DNA from: Tipula vernalis
Lineage: Eukaryota > Arthropoda > Insecta > Diptera > Tipulidae
Length of the DNA: 64,000 bases
Assembly (NCBI GenBank): GCA_958295665.1
Contig: OY282560.1
Span: forward strand, 90,744,311-90,808,310
Reading direction: 5' to 3'
The notes under the pieces are model-generated. The model was not told the origin of the DNA. It saw nothing but the letters and a program-made list of their open reading frames with translations, and made no database searches. Positions 52,001-62,350 of the stretch are shown here, in pieces (the first letter of the stretch is position 1; each line of letters opens with the position of its first letter). The translations under genes and the position numbers were made by a program.

Positions 52001-55000
52001 CATTTTTTGTTGACTAAAGGTTTCCTATTCCTGTTCTTTTTCTTCTTTGCTTAAATAGTAGGTAACCATACTTTGAAATGACTAACCAGTATTCGGGGCC
52101 ATAGTTTTGTGGATGTACTTTGGAAATTGGCGAAATATCGGCGTTAACGCCAACAAGTTCAACAAATAAAACTGTATCGACTATTAACCAAGCTTCTACA
52201 GTTTTATTTGAATTTAAATATAAAACCTGTATGTATTTTTAATTAGTCTTTTTAATGAGTAAAAGTCGTTGACTGGGTTCTTTTCGTGGCAACCACGTCT
52301 TCAACTTGATATATTGATTTACATACATATGTGCTTTTTACGATTTTTATTAGAATTTTTCTCGTTTTCTGGTTCACATTTTGCCCTATCGTAGTCCATC
52401 CTTCTTTTTATGCTTCGCTGAAAGTAGAATTAATTGCGTCTTGAACTCTAGTAACAAACTTATACCGCAAAGTTGAATCCGTCACTTTCTTCAACTATTC
52501 TTAATTTTGGAATCATCCCATTTTCTACAACCATGATTTTTCTGCTTAGCCTAGTGACATGTTGCAAGTTGCTACTTGAACGATGCTCAACCTCTAGCTG
52601 TATTATCCATCTAGCAACTCTTGGCAGAACATCTTTTTTCTTCAATGTTAATTCAAATGCTTGAAGTCGGATACTTTGTTTAATTTGACCCCAATCAAAT
52701 AAAATCTCTAGTTCGTATTTAGAATAGTTTGCCTCTTGATCTGTCGTTTTTTTGGTATAATAATGAATTCTATCTTCAGTATTTCTAATTAGATGTGTGC
52801 AATTCGGTCAACTGCTAGGTTAAAGAGTCTTTTTTCAATAAATTTGTTAGTGATCGTGCTTTTAATGCATTGTCTTTAATAAAGTGGGCTAACTATTTTA
52901 TAATCCCAGAAGTTGCTGAACCTGTTTTAAGTTACTCGGAGTAGGGAGTCTTCGGGCCAGATGCACTGTGCTTTCCTGTATTGGCGTTACGAAAGAAGTT
53001 TATTTAATGTTTTCCTCAAACAAGGGAAACATGAAGAAACCATTCCTTAAGTCCAATGTTCTAAATATTATTTGTCCTTGCAATCTGGGGAAATTTATTC
53101 CGTACGATTGACCTTTATTTTCCTGTAATCAATACACAATCATAAAAGAAATTTCCGAATTATTTGGCCGGATTATATCCTGGTCTAACCACGATTTAGA
53201 GTCTCGTTTGCTTCATTTTCTTTGAAGCAAAATCTTCGTCGTCTGTCATATATTGCTCTTTCATCTTTTAAAACGATTCTAGCTTTCACTGGTGTAGAAT
53301 GTAGGACATCATCAGGCTTTTATGTGTCGATCATGTGTTGTATTTTCCTATCGAAATACTCTTGTGATTAAATTAGAGTTTCACCAAGCCGATATGGATT
53401 ATTTCTTAGTCGTAATTCGTTTTTTTTCCTTTTAACATTTGCCATCTAGAAGCATAAACAAAATTAATCATGAATACATTAAGTGGGTTTTCCGGTCAAA
53501 ATATAATCGGCCGAATGAGCTCACAATTTTAAAAAGTGGTGCATAAATTCGAAGCAATCGGTACGCATGTGAAAGTATTGTGACGAACCTATCACGTCGA
53601 TTCGACATCGTTCACGGCAATTGGAGCTCACATAAGGCACAACACAAGCTATTTTAACAAAGGACTTGCATGCTTATAAAGTGCAGATAACCCAAGAATT
53701 GAAGCCATTGAACCATCTGAAAAATCACCTGTTCGTTACTTGGATGCTGCTACAAGAAAATAATTTTTCGAATCTTTTTGGGCGAACCACATTTTCACCT
53801 CAATGATGAGGACTGCTGCTGAGAACTTAGTACATTCACAAAAAGTGACTGTTTGGTGCGGAATTTGGTCAGGAGGTGTGATTGGGCTGTTTTTGGTCGA
53901 ACTCGTTGCCTTCTAGACCTATAATTTCCAAGTAATTTCCTTCGACCTTGTAATTTTGTTTGGATATAATCAAACAAACTTCGTGGAAGCACCTATCCAC
54001 AAATGATATGCTGGTATCATTTTTTCATTGTCGTGAAGTGTATCAGATGGTTGGAAGGATACGTAAAGAACATCTTGACAACTCCTTTTGCACCAAAGTG
54101 CCTTTGAAACCCGCACAGTCTGTTACTAAACTTAAGAGCCAACAAATAGACTATGCACTTCTTTAGTTCGCTCACTACCGCTGATACCCAGCTGCAATAA
54201 TTTTCATCGCATTTTGATGTTTTGCGATTAAAGTAGAAAACTGTCAGTCCCATAAATCGTTGACATTGCCGAACATTACTGGGCTCTGTAACCCATTTTT
54301 TTGAGCAAATTCTAGTATTATTTTTAGCTTTCCACATATAAATCACGAAAGAGGAAATTTGCAAAACATCTGGAACATTGCACAATCCTAGGGGTGCTCT
54401 CAAAAACTGGTATTGCCCAAATGGCGTTATAAAATAAGTGTATTTGATTGAATCTGATCGAATCAACGCACAATTTTTTTTTATTCACTACAATTAGGCT
54501 TGCATACTCTAACCCTTGACTCGAAGTATCCTTTTTCTCAGTCACTCAACAATCTACACTCTGACCAATGACAACACCAACTGCAAAATCTCCTAAGCCT
54601 TGAGTATATTGGGGTGTTCCTTGCGAGGGTGGTGTCCCTCTTCACCACGTGGCCAATCGTCTCTTTCCTTGGGTAGTAATTTTCTATCATGGCGACCACT
54701 TCTTGTTTGCAACTTGAGTTGACCAACTGGAAATTCATCGAAGACCATCACGGATTGTAGTCAACTCGAGAATGAATTTCCGTACAGAAATATTATTCGG
54801 TGTTAAAATGGTGATCGTTAGTTTTAGAAGCTCTTGCCCCAGACAATGCCGGCCGGCAACAATCGATCCTCAACTAAGAAAGGTTGTCCGTAGTGAATCA
54901 TTTTCTTCAATTCAACGTTCAATCCAACGACGCTGAATGTTGTCACCTCATCATCAATAACATCGCTTCCGATGTTACCGATATCCAACATTTTCCTTTT

Positions 55001-58000
55001 GGTTTTAATTAAATCTGCTTCTTCAATAAAGTTGTCTCATCGACCTTCTACGTTACTTCTGTTTTAGCCATTTTTATTGAATTGAGATTGGCCATCTCTT
55101 GGACCAGTAACTTGGAAAAGTTATCCAATAACCGTTGCATCCCTTCGTCAGTGTGCGCCTCTTCGTTAATGTGCGCATTCACGTCTCGTGGGTTTGGGTA
55201 TTATTCAAAGAGGTCTTGAATTGTATAGAAATATTAAAAGTTTATAAAACGGTTTAAATTTAAGTTAAAATCTTATTTATTTAATGACTATCGAAAAGAA
55301 AGAATATGGTAATGGGAACTATGAGGGAACAATGAAGGAAATAAATAAATAAAATATTATGTAAATAGGTCGTAAGAGGTTATAAGAGCCATATCAACAA
55401 AAACAAAAATTCAATTAAAACAAATTATGTTGTAATAAGACTTCATGTACAAGTGCTTTTGCACTTCTTATGATTTTAGGAATAATAAATAAAAATCTTT
55501 CAAACAAAATTGTTTGAAAATTTAAATCGAATTGGAAGTAGTAACCGTCTATTAATAATCCATACATAGTATTGAACCTTGTGATCATTATAAATTACTA
55601 ACAGCCTTTATTTATATTTTAGGACACATTAACTGGTAAAGAAACAGAAGCAGCTGAATTACGAAATCAAATCGATGATTTACAATACGAACTCGAAAAA
55701 GTTCGATGTCGTAATGATAAGCTGGAAAATCATTTGGCCGAGGCAATTGAAAAACTAAAAGCATATCATCAGATGCACGGTGGAGATGCAACAGTTAAAG
55801 CTCCTAAAACTAGTTCAACAACAAACGTACAAACGCAACATCTAGAAGATTTATCTAAAGAATTAGAAGAATATCGTGAATTAGCGAATAATCGTTTACA
55901 AGAATTAGATAAATTGCATCAAACACATCGTGAAACATTGAAAGAAGTGGAAAAACTAAAGATGGATGTAAGAATAAATCGAAAATTTGTTGAATTTTAT
56001 CTTTATTAAACAAGAAAATTATTAAATTTACATTTTCCAGATACGACAATTACCTGAATCTGTTATTGTAGAAACCACTGAGTACAAATGTTTACAATCT
56101 CAATTTTCGGTCCTCTATAACGAATCAATGCAAATTAAAACAATGCTCGACGAAACGCGTAATCAGTTACAATCGAGCAAGAATCAGCATTTGCGCCAAA
56201 TCGAAATGATGGAAAGTGAAGAGTTAATAGCACAGAAGAAGGTACGCGATGAAATGATACAGATGGAAGATGTACTAGCACAAATTCGAAAGGAATACGA
56301 AATGTTGCGAATTGAATTTGAACAAAATATGGCGGCGAATGAACAAACGGCGCCAATAAATCGTGAAATGCGTCACTTGATTACATCGCTTCAGAATCAC
56401 AATGGCCAATTAAAGGGAGAGGTGCAACGATACAAGCGAAAATATAAAGAGACTGCCGGCGATCTCACAAAAGTTCGGAAAGAATTGGAAGAGGCGACAG
56501 CTAAATTTAATGGTGCACATAATTCCCGAAATTCGAATATGCAGAATAGTTATGATTCGATTAAATCGGAGAGTAATAATGGAACGGGTGGAATTAAAGA
56601 TGAAATGAATTCGTGTGATTTGGCATACGCTCAAAGCGTAAAGGAAGAGTCCCAGAATCATTGTGGTGGTATGGTTAAATCGGAGGGCGATGATAATGAT
56701 GATGAAATGGATTCAAAGGATGGTATTAAAAAGGAAAATATGAAAAATGAAAAATCATTAACGCCAACTACTTCGGGTGCTGGTACTGGCGATGTTAAAA
56801 AGGAAAATGCAACTGGGGCGGCTGGTGCAGTTAAATCAGAGCACGGACTAAAAGAGGCTCAACGGATCAAAGAGTTGAAAATGGCTGAATCAACGATTGT
56901 ACGTGATTTGCGGGCGCAACTTAAGAAAGCGCTAAATGAACAAAATGAAATGAAATTACTGTATGATATGTATAAAAATGTGTCTAAGGATCAGCGGGAC
57001 AAAGTTCAATTAATGGCAACGGAAAAGAAGTTGCGGGCTGAAATCGAAGAACTTAGACAGCAGCTAAAGAAAATTCAGGACAGTAAACGTGAAGATCGTA
57101 AAAAATTGGCCGATGAGGAAGCAAAGCGAAAGATAAAAATGTTAGAGGAACAAAAGTATGAACTACAAAAACAAGTAGCTAATCAAAAACCGTCTGATGG
57201 AATTGGTTGGGTTGGTTATAACCGTCCGTTTGTCGGTTCTCATGAAGAGGAGGCACTTTTAAATGAAATGGAGGTAACGGGACAAGCGTTCGAAGATATG
57301 CAAGAACAGAATTCAAGACTGATTCAGCAATTACGTGAAAAAGATGATGCTAATTTTAAATTAATGTCTGATCGAATTAAAGCGAATCAAATGCATAAGC
57401 TGTTGCGTGAAGAGAAACAAATTCTAGAAGATCAGGTCACGACACGTGATGCACAAATTGAAGCAATGCACATTGTATTACGAAAACTAGAAGAAAAGGA
57501 ACGGATTCTACAAAATACGGTAACCTCAATCGAAAAAGAGCTAGTATTACGGCAGCAAGCAATGGAAATGCATAAACGTAAAGCGATTGAATCAGCTCAA
57601 TCGGCGGCCGATTTGAAATTACATTTAGAAAAATATCATTCCCAAATGAAGGAGGCACAACAGGTGGTGGCAGAAAAAACGAGCTCGCTCGAAGCCGAAG
57701 CTTACAAAACGAAACGTTTACAAGAAGAGTTAGCGCAATTCAAACGTAAGGCTGAACGTATGAAAAAGATTGAAATGACGGGTACAACCATCGATGAAGT
57801 AATGCTAGAAGAAATACGTGAATATAAAGAAACTCTTACATGTCCATCGTGTAAGGTTAAACGGAAAGATGCCGTACTTTCGAAATGTTTCCACGTATTT
57901 TGTTATGATTGTCTTCGCACAAGGTATGAGACGCGACAGCGTAAATGTCCAAAATGTAATTGTGCATTTGGTGCCAATGATTATCATAGGCTTTATTTAT

Positions 58001-58008
58001 CCACTTAA
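48844..58008 (+). CDS. Bre1: E3 ubiquitin-protein ligase Bre1 (RNF20/RNF40 orthologue)
   Basis: Nuclear RING E3 ligase that, with the Rad6-type E2, monoubiquitinates histone H2B and thereby promotes H3K4 and H3K79 methylation. Five exons join in phase to 1001 residues, near the length of fly Bre1 and human RNF20. The N-terminus is MSKRSAEEF; a conserved block [18 protein letters not shown] follows in exon 2. Most of the protein is charged coiled coil. A C3HC4 RING occupies about residues 947-985 (CPSC...CFHVFCYDC...CPKC) close to the C-terminus, as in the whole family. All visible RING ligands are present, so it looks functional. A block with seven SUMO-type motifs lies at nucleotides 56560-56841. 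Confidence 0.97.
49111..49297 (+). CDS. Bre1: Bre1 exon 2
   Basis: The exon follows TAATTATAG and ends before GTATGT, leaving one base. It encodes [20 protein letters not shown], then the strongly conserved [19 protein letters not shown]. It is too short to show as a long frame from an ATG, but the match to the family is clear. Confidence 0.95.
49360..49694 (+). CDS. Bre1: Bre1 exon 3
   Basis: The exon follows TTCTATTACAG and the first two bases complete an Asn codon. It encodes [20 protein letters not shown] and further coiled coil to MSELQ, and ends in phase 0 before GTTAGT. Confidence 0.95.
52440..53460 (-). mobile_element. Ty3/gypsy relic, RT and RNase H remnants
   Basis: Minus-strand translation gives [14 protein letters not shown] palm text near 53020, then a clearer segment ending at 52460 with [27 protein letters not shown] and HVTRLSR. 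These correspond to the RNase H and connection end of Ty3/gypsy pol, where the family has YELE.LA and later HVDALSR. The DALSR signature is reduced to TRLSR. Frames are broken and the LTRs unidentified. Confidence 0.65.
53550..53930 (+). mobile_element. mariner/Tc-family transposase relic
   Basis: Plus-strand frames give [18 protein letters not shown] near 53670, [11 protein letters not shown] near 53735, PHFHLNDED near 53790 (the block of the first catalytic Asp) and [16 protein letters not shown] near 53850. The order fits an IS630/Tc1/mariner DDE transposase of a type common in insects. It is shifted repeatedly and lacks the second half of the catalytic domain. It lies between two Ty3/gypsy relics. 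Confidence 0.75.
54017..55200 (-). mobile_element. Ty3/gypsy relic, reverse transcriptase part
   Basis: A 149-codon minus-strand frame at 54017-54466 reads [20 protein letters not shown] and continues GLCNVP. This is the Ty3/gypsy RT block before the YVDD region. [11 protein letters not shown] near 54250 matches the connection block. An upstream frame at 54538-54738 fits the N-terminal part of pol ([14 protein letters not shown], then [11 protein letters not shown]). YxDD itself is lost. It duplicates part of the palm region also seen at 53.0 kb, so it is a separate insertion from the relic at 52.4-53.5 kb. Confidence 0.7.
55623..55967 (+). CDS. Bre1: Bre1 exon 4
   Basis: The exon follows TTATATTTTAG with [20 protein letters not shown] and ends KLKMD before GTAAGA, 115 codons in phase 0. 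It is heptad-like coiled coil with [20 protein letters not shown]. Confidence 0.95.
56041..58008 (+). CDS. Bre1: Bre1 terminal exon with RING
   Basis: The exon follows CATTTTCCAG with [19 protein letters not shown] and is open to the TAA at 58006-58008, 655 residues. It contains further coiled coil, a low-complexity Lys/Glu/Ser block with repeated psi-K-x-E motifs (56560-56841), [20 protein letters not shown], a [17 protein letters not shown] stretch, and the C3HC4 RING from 57841. The RING is followed by [10 protein letters not shown] at the very end. Confidence 0.97.
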   Translation: MRQLPESVIVETTEYKCLQSQFSVLYNESMQIKTMLDETRNQLQSSKNQHLRQIEMMESEELIAQKKVRDEMIQMEDVLAQIRKEYEMLRIEFEQNMAANEQTAPINREMRHLITSLQNHNGQLKGEVQRYKRKYKETAGDLTKVRKELEEATAKFNGAHNSRNSNMQNSYDSIKSESNNGTGGIKDEMNSCDLAYAQSVKEESQNHCGGMVKSEGDDNDDEMDSKDGIKKENMKNEKSLTPTTSGAGTGDVKKENATGAAGAVKSEHGLKEAQRIKELKMAESTIVRDLRAQLKKALNEQNEMKLLYDMYKNVSKDQRDKVQLMATEKKLRAEIEELRQQLKKIQDSKREDRKKLADEEAKRKIKMLEEQKYELQKQVANQKPSDGIGWVGYNRPFVGSHEEEALLNEMEVTGQAFEDMQEQNSRLIQQLREKDDANFKLMSDRIKANQMHKLLREEKQILEDQVTTRDAQIEAMHIVLRKLEEKERILQNTVTSIEKELVLRQQAMEMHKRKAIESAQSAADLKLHLEKYHSQMKEAQQVVAEKTSSLEAEAYKTKRLQEELAQFKRKAERMKKIEMTGTTIDEVMLEEIREYKETLTCPSCKVKRKDAVLSKCFHVFCYDCLRTRYETRQRKCPKCNCAFGANDYHRLYLST

Positions 58009-58090
58009 ATCATTTACATTTTATTATTATTATTATTTAATAAAATATATTTAGTTTTTATATTATATATATATATATATTATACTTTGT
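58009..58090 (+). terminator. Likely Bre1 3' end and polyadenylation signal
   Basis: AATAAA lies at 58039-58044, about 30 bases past the stop codon, followed by a T-rich and (TA)n stretch. Such a short 3' untranslated region is plausible but unproven. Confidence 0.45.
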
Positions 58091-59060
58091 TATCTATTTT
58101 AAATAATTAAAATTAATTAAAATATAATTATTAATTTTACAACCCATTCTGTATTAGCCGTAAGAATAATATATACATATAATTAAATTTAAAAAATAAA
58201 ATTGAATTTAATGTAATGCCGTACATTTAAAAATAATTATAAATTACTATTATTATTAATTAATTAATTAAATTACTTAATAGAAATACATCAACTTGAT
58301 TCTAAAAAGTTGGCTCCCCCATTATAAATACTAAACTAATAACACAATTTATATAAATTAATAGGTAATTGCGATTATTGTATATTTATATTAAAAAACA
58401 AAAATCATAAATAGGCAAAATATATTTTTATTGGGATAAGTATTCAAAGTACAGACATTCATAAAACATATTATCTAATTATTAACGTAATTCATATACA
58501 TATTTATTTTAATTCAATAAATCCTAATGAAAATCCTTTTTTGTTTTGGCCAAGATATGGTTCAAAAGAAGGTGGGACTGTGTAATTATATAAAATTGAA
58601 AGAAGGAAGAGGAGCATTTTATGATAATTAAATCAAAAAAATAAAAATAAATAAATAAATAAGGATTAAATTTTAATAGACGGTTTTTAATTATATTTTA
58701 TTAAAATTAATTAATTATTATACATAAAACAAAAAAATTCTTACATTGAAAAGGAATATATAATTTTAAATAGAAATTTCTATAATGAACTTTGCGATTT
58801 TATTTAATTTTTTGGCATTTGTATGTTGTTTGAGTGAAATTAAATTATTTTTTATTACATCGGAGAGATATAGGAGTGATAAAAGAAATCATGGAAGTTT
58901 AATCATGGATTAGTAAGTACACTGACAGATTGCCTGTTGAATTGAACTTTTCAGAAGTTAGCTAAAAACAAAAAATAGACATTTGGTACACTACGGCCGT
59001 TGTACTGATACTAATAAGTTGTGACATTTATACAGTTCGAATATCTCGGGAGAAATCGTT
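58091..59060. other. AT-rich intergenic sequence
   Basis: No gene, splice-flanked block or element was recognised. It is mostly A/T with AATTAATT runs. Confidence 0.5.
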
Positions 59061-59089
59061 GAAGTTTCAAAAGAAAGCGAAATGGAACA

Positions 59090-59405
59090 ATTTGACAGTA
59101 ATCCAAGAAACAGTTTCAATGTGACGCTCCAGCTCAATCTTTAAATCAATGATGCCTTCAGTAAAGTAGAAAAATTGAAACAAATCGAAGAAGCCTACAT
59201 CAATACTGCAACCGACATATTCGGCTACTACAGATTACAACCCTCGCTGCAAACCCTTGATTAGTGCTGATACATGGAAGAAAATTGAGGAACGTCGTCA
59301 ACTAAAATAGGAAATACTAAAAAAAGCAAATAGAAACATGCGCGTATTACATCAATGCGTAAGAAAGGTCACTGGAAAACTACGAAACATACTATTTAAA
59401 AGAAG
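59090..59405 (+). mobile_element. LINE relic, left part (linker before RT)
   Basis: On the + strand the text ISADTWKKIEERRQLK near 59265 and then NRNMRVLHQCVRK matches the linker between endonuclease and reverse transcriptase in an endonuclease-RT type insect LINE. In the family this is WIS-x-TW-x-xI-EERR, followed by a basic stretch. The upstream FDSNPRNSFNVTLQLN-like piece fits as well. The relic is cut at about 59405 by a minus-strand Ty3/gypsy body and resumes near 62350. Confidence 0.65.
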
Positions 59406-60132
59406 ATGCATTTGGTTAATTCTTAACACCTGGATGTGCTATACTGTGGAAATGCTGGAACGTCTCCTGTCGTAGGCACTTTGGTAGATACGGTCTTATT
59501 TTATTCTCGTTTACTTCGCAAAATATATTTTTGTCACTGCCGGGTAGTATCAGTGGTGTTAGCTTCAAACTCATCTGGCTTTTTGATTCCAATAACATGT
59601 TTAGCTCCTCATCTGTCGTTTGTAAATCAACTAATTCATCGAGATCCACCAGTTTTGGGATCGAAATTGTTTCCACCCGTGATAAAGCATCTGCCACCAC
59701 ATTATCTTTACCCGCTACATGTCGAATATCGGTTGAAAATTGTCCGAGGTAGTCTAATTGGCGGAGTTGACGAGGTGACGCCTTTTCCGGTTTCTGTTGA
59801 AAAGCGAACGTTAACGGTTTGTGGTCGTTCCAGTAAAAATTTGAAATATTTTACTGCTGAGTATGCGGCTAGTAATTCGCGGTCGTACGCACTATATTTT
59901 TGCTGTGTCGCTGTTAGTTTCCTTGAAAAAAAACTGAGCGGTACCCAATTAGTGCCTGACCTTTGCTACACCACCGCTCCCATAGCATAGTCGACTATTA
60001 ACGATAATGGTTCTGTTGATGATGGATGTGCTAACGTCGCTGCGTTCGCTATATCGGCTTTGCATCTCTCAAATGCATTTTTTGCTTCCACCGTCCAATT
60101 GATTTTCGTTTTGTCGTTCTTCTTATTGCCTT

Positions 60133-61154
60133 TCATGTACTCAAAAATCGATGATAAAAATTGCTCATTGCTAAAAATCGTCGCAACACTTTAACGTCTA
60201 TTGGTTCTTTATATTCGGCAATGGCAGCAACTTTTTCCGGTAGGGGTGTCGTACCATTTTCGGATATCATATGACCCAAAAATTTTACCGTTTTTCTACC
60301 GAAAACAGATTTTGTCATGTTGATTACAATGCCGTGTTCCCTAAATCGATCGAACACCGGCGCAAGTGATCCATATGCTGTTCCTCATTAACGGAGTAAA
60401 CTAGCACGTCATCCAGGTACGGGAAAACGAAGTCGAACACTCTCAACACATCGTGGATGAACCTTTGAAAGGTTTGGGCCGTGTTTCTTAACCCAAAGGT
60501 CAACGTCGGAAACTCGAATAAACCGAATGGCGTTATTATCGCCGTTTTTTCTATGTTCGATAGTTCAACTGGTATTTGGTGGTAAGCCTTTACCAAATAG
60601 ATTGTTGAAAATATGTGCTTGCCATGTAATCCGTGTGCCAAATCCTGGATGTGCGGTATTGGATTTCGGTCCGCCACTGTTGCATGATTAAGTCGGCGGT
60701 AGTGGCCGCATGGCCGCCACTCACCATTTTCTTTCTCCACTAGGTGCAAAGGGCTGGCCCATGGGCTTTTTGATGGCCTACATATTCCCAACTTCATCAT
60801 ATTGTCGAACTCACGTTTTGCGATAGTGTATTTTTCCGGTGTTAACCGACGATACTTTGAATATACTGGCGCACATTTCGTTTCGATCACATGAGTCATG
60901 TTGTGTTTAATTGGACTCACGCCCACCTTTGGACAAGTTAGATCCTTATATTCCGATAGCAACTCGAAGTATGGAGAATCAATCGTTCGCACTGTAGTAA
61001 CACCTGATGTTTGGTCTTTCGAAACTCTGTCAATCAGCTTCTTTCGTTTTAGATCTACGAGTAATCCGAAGTGACTTAAAAAATCGGCTTCTATTATCGC
61101 TCTACCGATATCGGCCACGATAAATGTCCAGGTAAAATTTCTCCGCAAAACCAA
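60133..61154 (-). pseudogene. Ty3/gypsy reverse transcriptase pseudogene
   Basis: Two overlapping frames (61154-60324 and 60357-60133) cover the RT, from the LSEYKDLTCPKVG and KREFDNMMKLGICRPSKSPW blocks through YLDD to FLGHMISENG and LRRFLAMSNFYHRFL. A frameshift separates them. In the family, the first palm Asp sits in a FSxIDLxxAYHQIP block. Here it reads FSTIYLVKAYHQIP, so that Asp is Tyr. The YLDD pair is intact. The loss of a catalytic Asp plus the shift means no activity is expected. Confidence 0.8.
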
Positions 61155-61387
61155 ATCAACCGTAACTGTGTCCTGTTCCCGAAAACGTTAATCTTTGTTT
61201 GATTAGCTGCATACAGATCTATTGGGAACGTGTCTAACTTGCTCATCTTCGCGTTTTTTTCCGGTGGTATTACGCAAACGTCAGCTCCCATATCGATCAA
61301 AAACTGACAATTTGCTGTATTATCGAATATAATAAGGCGACAATTTACTGAATTCTGATCGCTAGTCGCCATGAGTGATCGCTCCAC
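61094..61387 (-). pseudogene. Ty3/gypsy aspartic protease pseudogene
   Basis: The frame contains CQFLIDMGADVCVIPP and then LYAANQTKINVFG, in the order of a retroviral-type aspartic protease. The active-site triad normally reads D-T/S-G. Here it is D-M-G, so the site is probably dead. It lies between the Gag and RT remnants. Confidence 0.7.
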
Positions 61388-62165
61388 TAGTTTTTTTCGT
61401 TGCTTGAGAATTCACACGGCGGACGGTATTTAGTAGCCTTATCCCCAAACTTATAATGATACCAGCAATTTTTGTACTCGGTACGCTTGCGAGAGTTTAA
61501 ACGAGAATTATTTCCGTTTTGTGATCTACCTGGCGTTCGGGAACGGCTTCGTCCCATTTCATCCACTTTTTTCGTCAGTGCTTCAATTTGTGCCCTCAAC
61601 GATGCTACGTTATTATCATTGGAATTTGTTTCGGGTTGCTGTGATTTCTCACACATATTCACCTCCGACGCCTTTGTTACCTCCATGATGCGATCGGCCA
61701 TCGTAGCGAGCTTATCTAAGTCGCCGTTGCTAACTAATAAGATAAGATGGCTTGCACTTACGTATGCAATCGTTGAATCCACAGTGACTTAAGCAATCCA
61801 CAACCGATTTTTGGTCCTGCTAGCTGGCGCATGTCTTTTAAAAAATATGATGGCCGTTGGTCTCCCAAATATTTATCGTGCAATAATTTCTTTAATCTGC
61901 TTTCTTTCGATTCCGTAAAATACTCCTTCAGTCGCTTTTTTAATGTATCGTATTTTCCTGTCTTCGGGGGGTTCATTACAACATCGTCTACTAGGGAGAG
62001 AATATTACTCTCTATCGCGGCCACTACTGTGTTGAATTTTGTTTCGTCGGTTGTAATGCCATTTGTTTCGAATTGGACTTCCAATTGACAAAACCAGAGA
62101 GGCGGATTCGCTTTCCAGAACGGTGGAATTCTTACGGCGACGCGAGCTACGTTTGAGGATGTCAC
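61387..62165 (-). pseudogene. Ty3/gypsy Gag pseudogene
   Basis: Two minus-strand frames, 62165-61758 and 61782-61387, overlap by a few bases, so one frameshift splits Gag. The first part has VRIPPFWKANPPLWFCQLEV, the usual N-terminal block of this insect Gag type. The second ends in the zinc-knuckle-like CWYHYKFGDKATKY, then RPPC. Gag would package the element RNA in intact copies. Confidence 0.75.
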
Positions 62166-62350
62166 TCGATTGTCCGAACCACCATTATTACTAGGACCGA
62201 TTGCATTACGAATACCTCATTCATTTTTCGTATTTCCTTCATCACCTTGCGATGCATTATCATAATTTTTGATTCACGTTGTACCTTCGATTTTCTAAAG
62301 GGCAGCGAACCTATTTTTTTCTATTCAAATAGTTCACGGAGCGCCCACAG

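Larger units (their letters stand above)
49695..55622 (+). other. Large Bre1 intron with mobile-element relics
   Basis: The intron begins GTTAGT and ends ATTTTAG, 5.9 kb, while the other three introns are 62-96 bases. It carries two minus-strand Ty3/gypsy relics and a mariner-like relic. The part 49700-52050 has no recognised gene. At 51080-51190 a fragment resembles charged coiled-coil text ([16 protein letters not shown]) that might come from a LINE first ORF. This is uncertain. Confidence 0.9.
59406..62350 (-). mobile_element. Ty3/gypsy retrotransposon body, LTRs and integrase core missing
   Basis: Minus-strand gag-pol in several frames: Gag (62165 to about 61387) with a CHCC-like knuckle CWYHYKFGDKATKYRPPC whose third Cys is Tyr; a protease segment with LIDMGADVCVIP; RT with ITPFGLFEFPTLTFGL and the catalytic YLDD (61154-60324); RNase H (about 60100-59720); and ADALSR followed by the start of integrase (HSIAHPGVKN), where it stops. 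It stands in the middle of a LINE. It has stops and shifts and is certainly inactive. The Gag pattern resembles the CsRn1-type group, which is inference. Confidence 0.85.

Noticed and set aside
56135..57658. Minus-strand frames opposite the Bre1 coding exon
   Set aside because: They are reverse-complement shadows of coiled-coil codons.
59436..59990. A 184-codon plus-strand frame
   Set aside because: The minus strand encodes gypsy RNase H and integrase start here with recognisable motifs. The plus frame has none.
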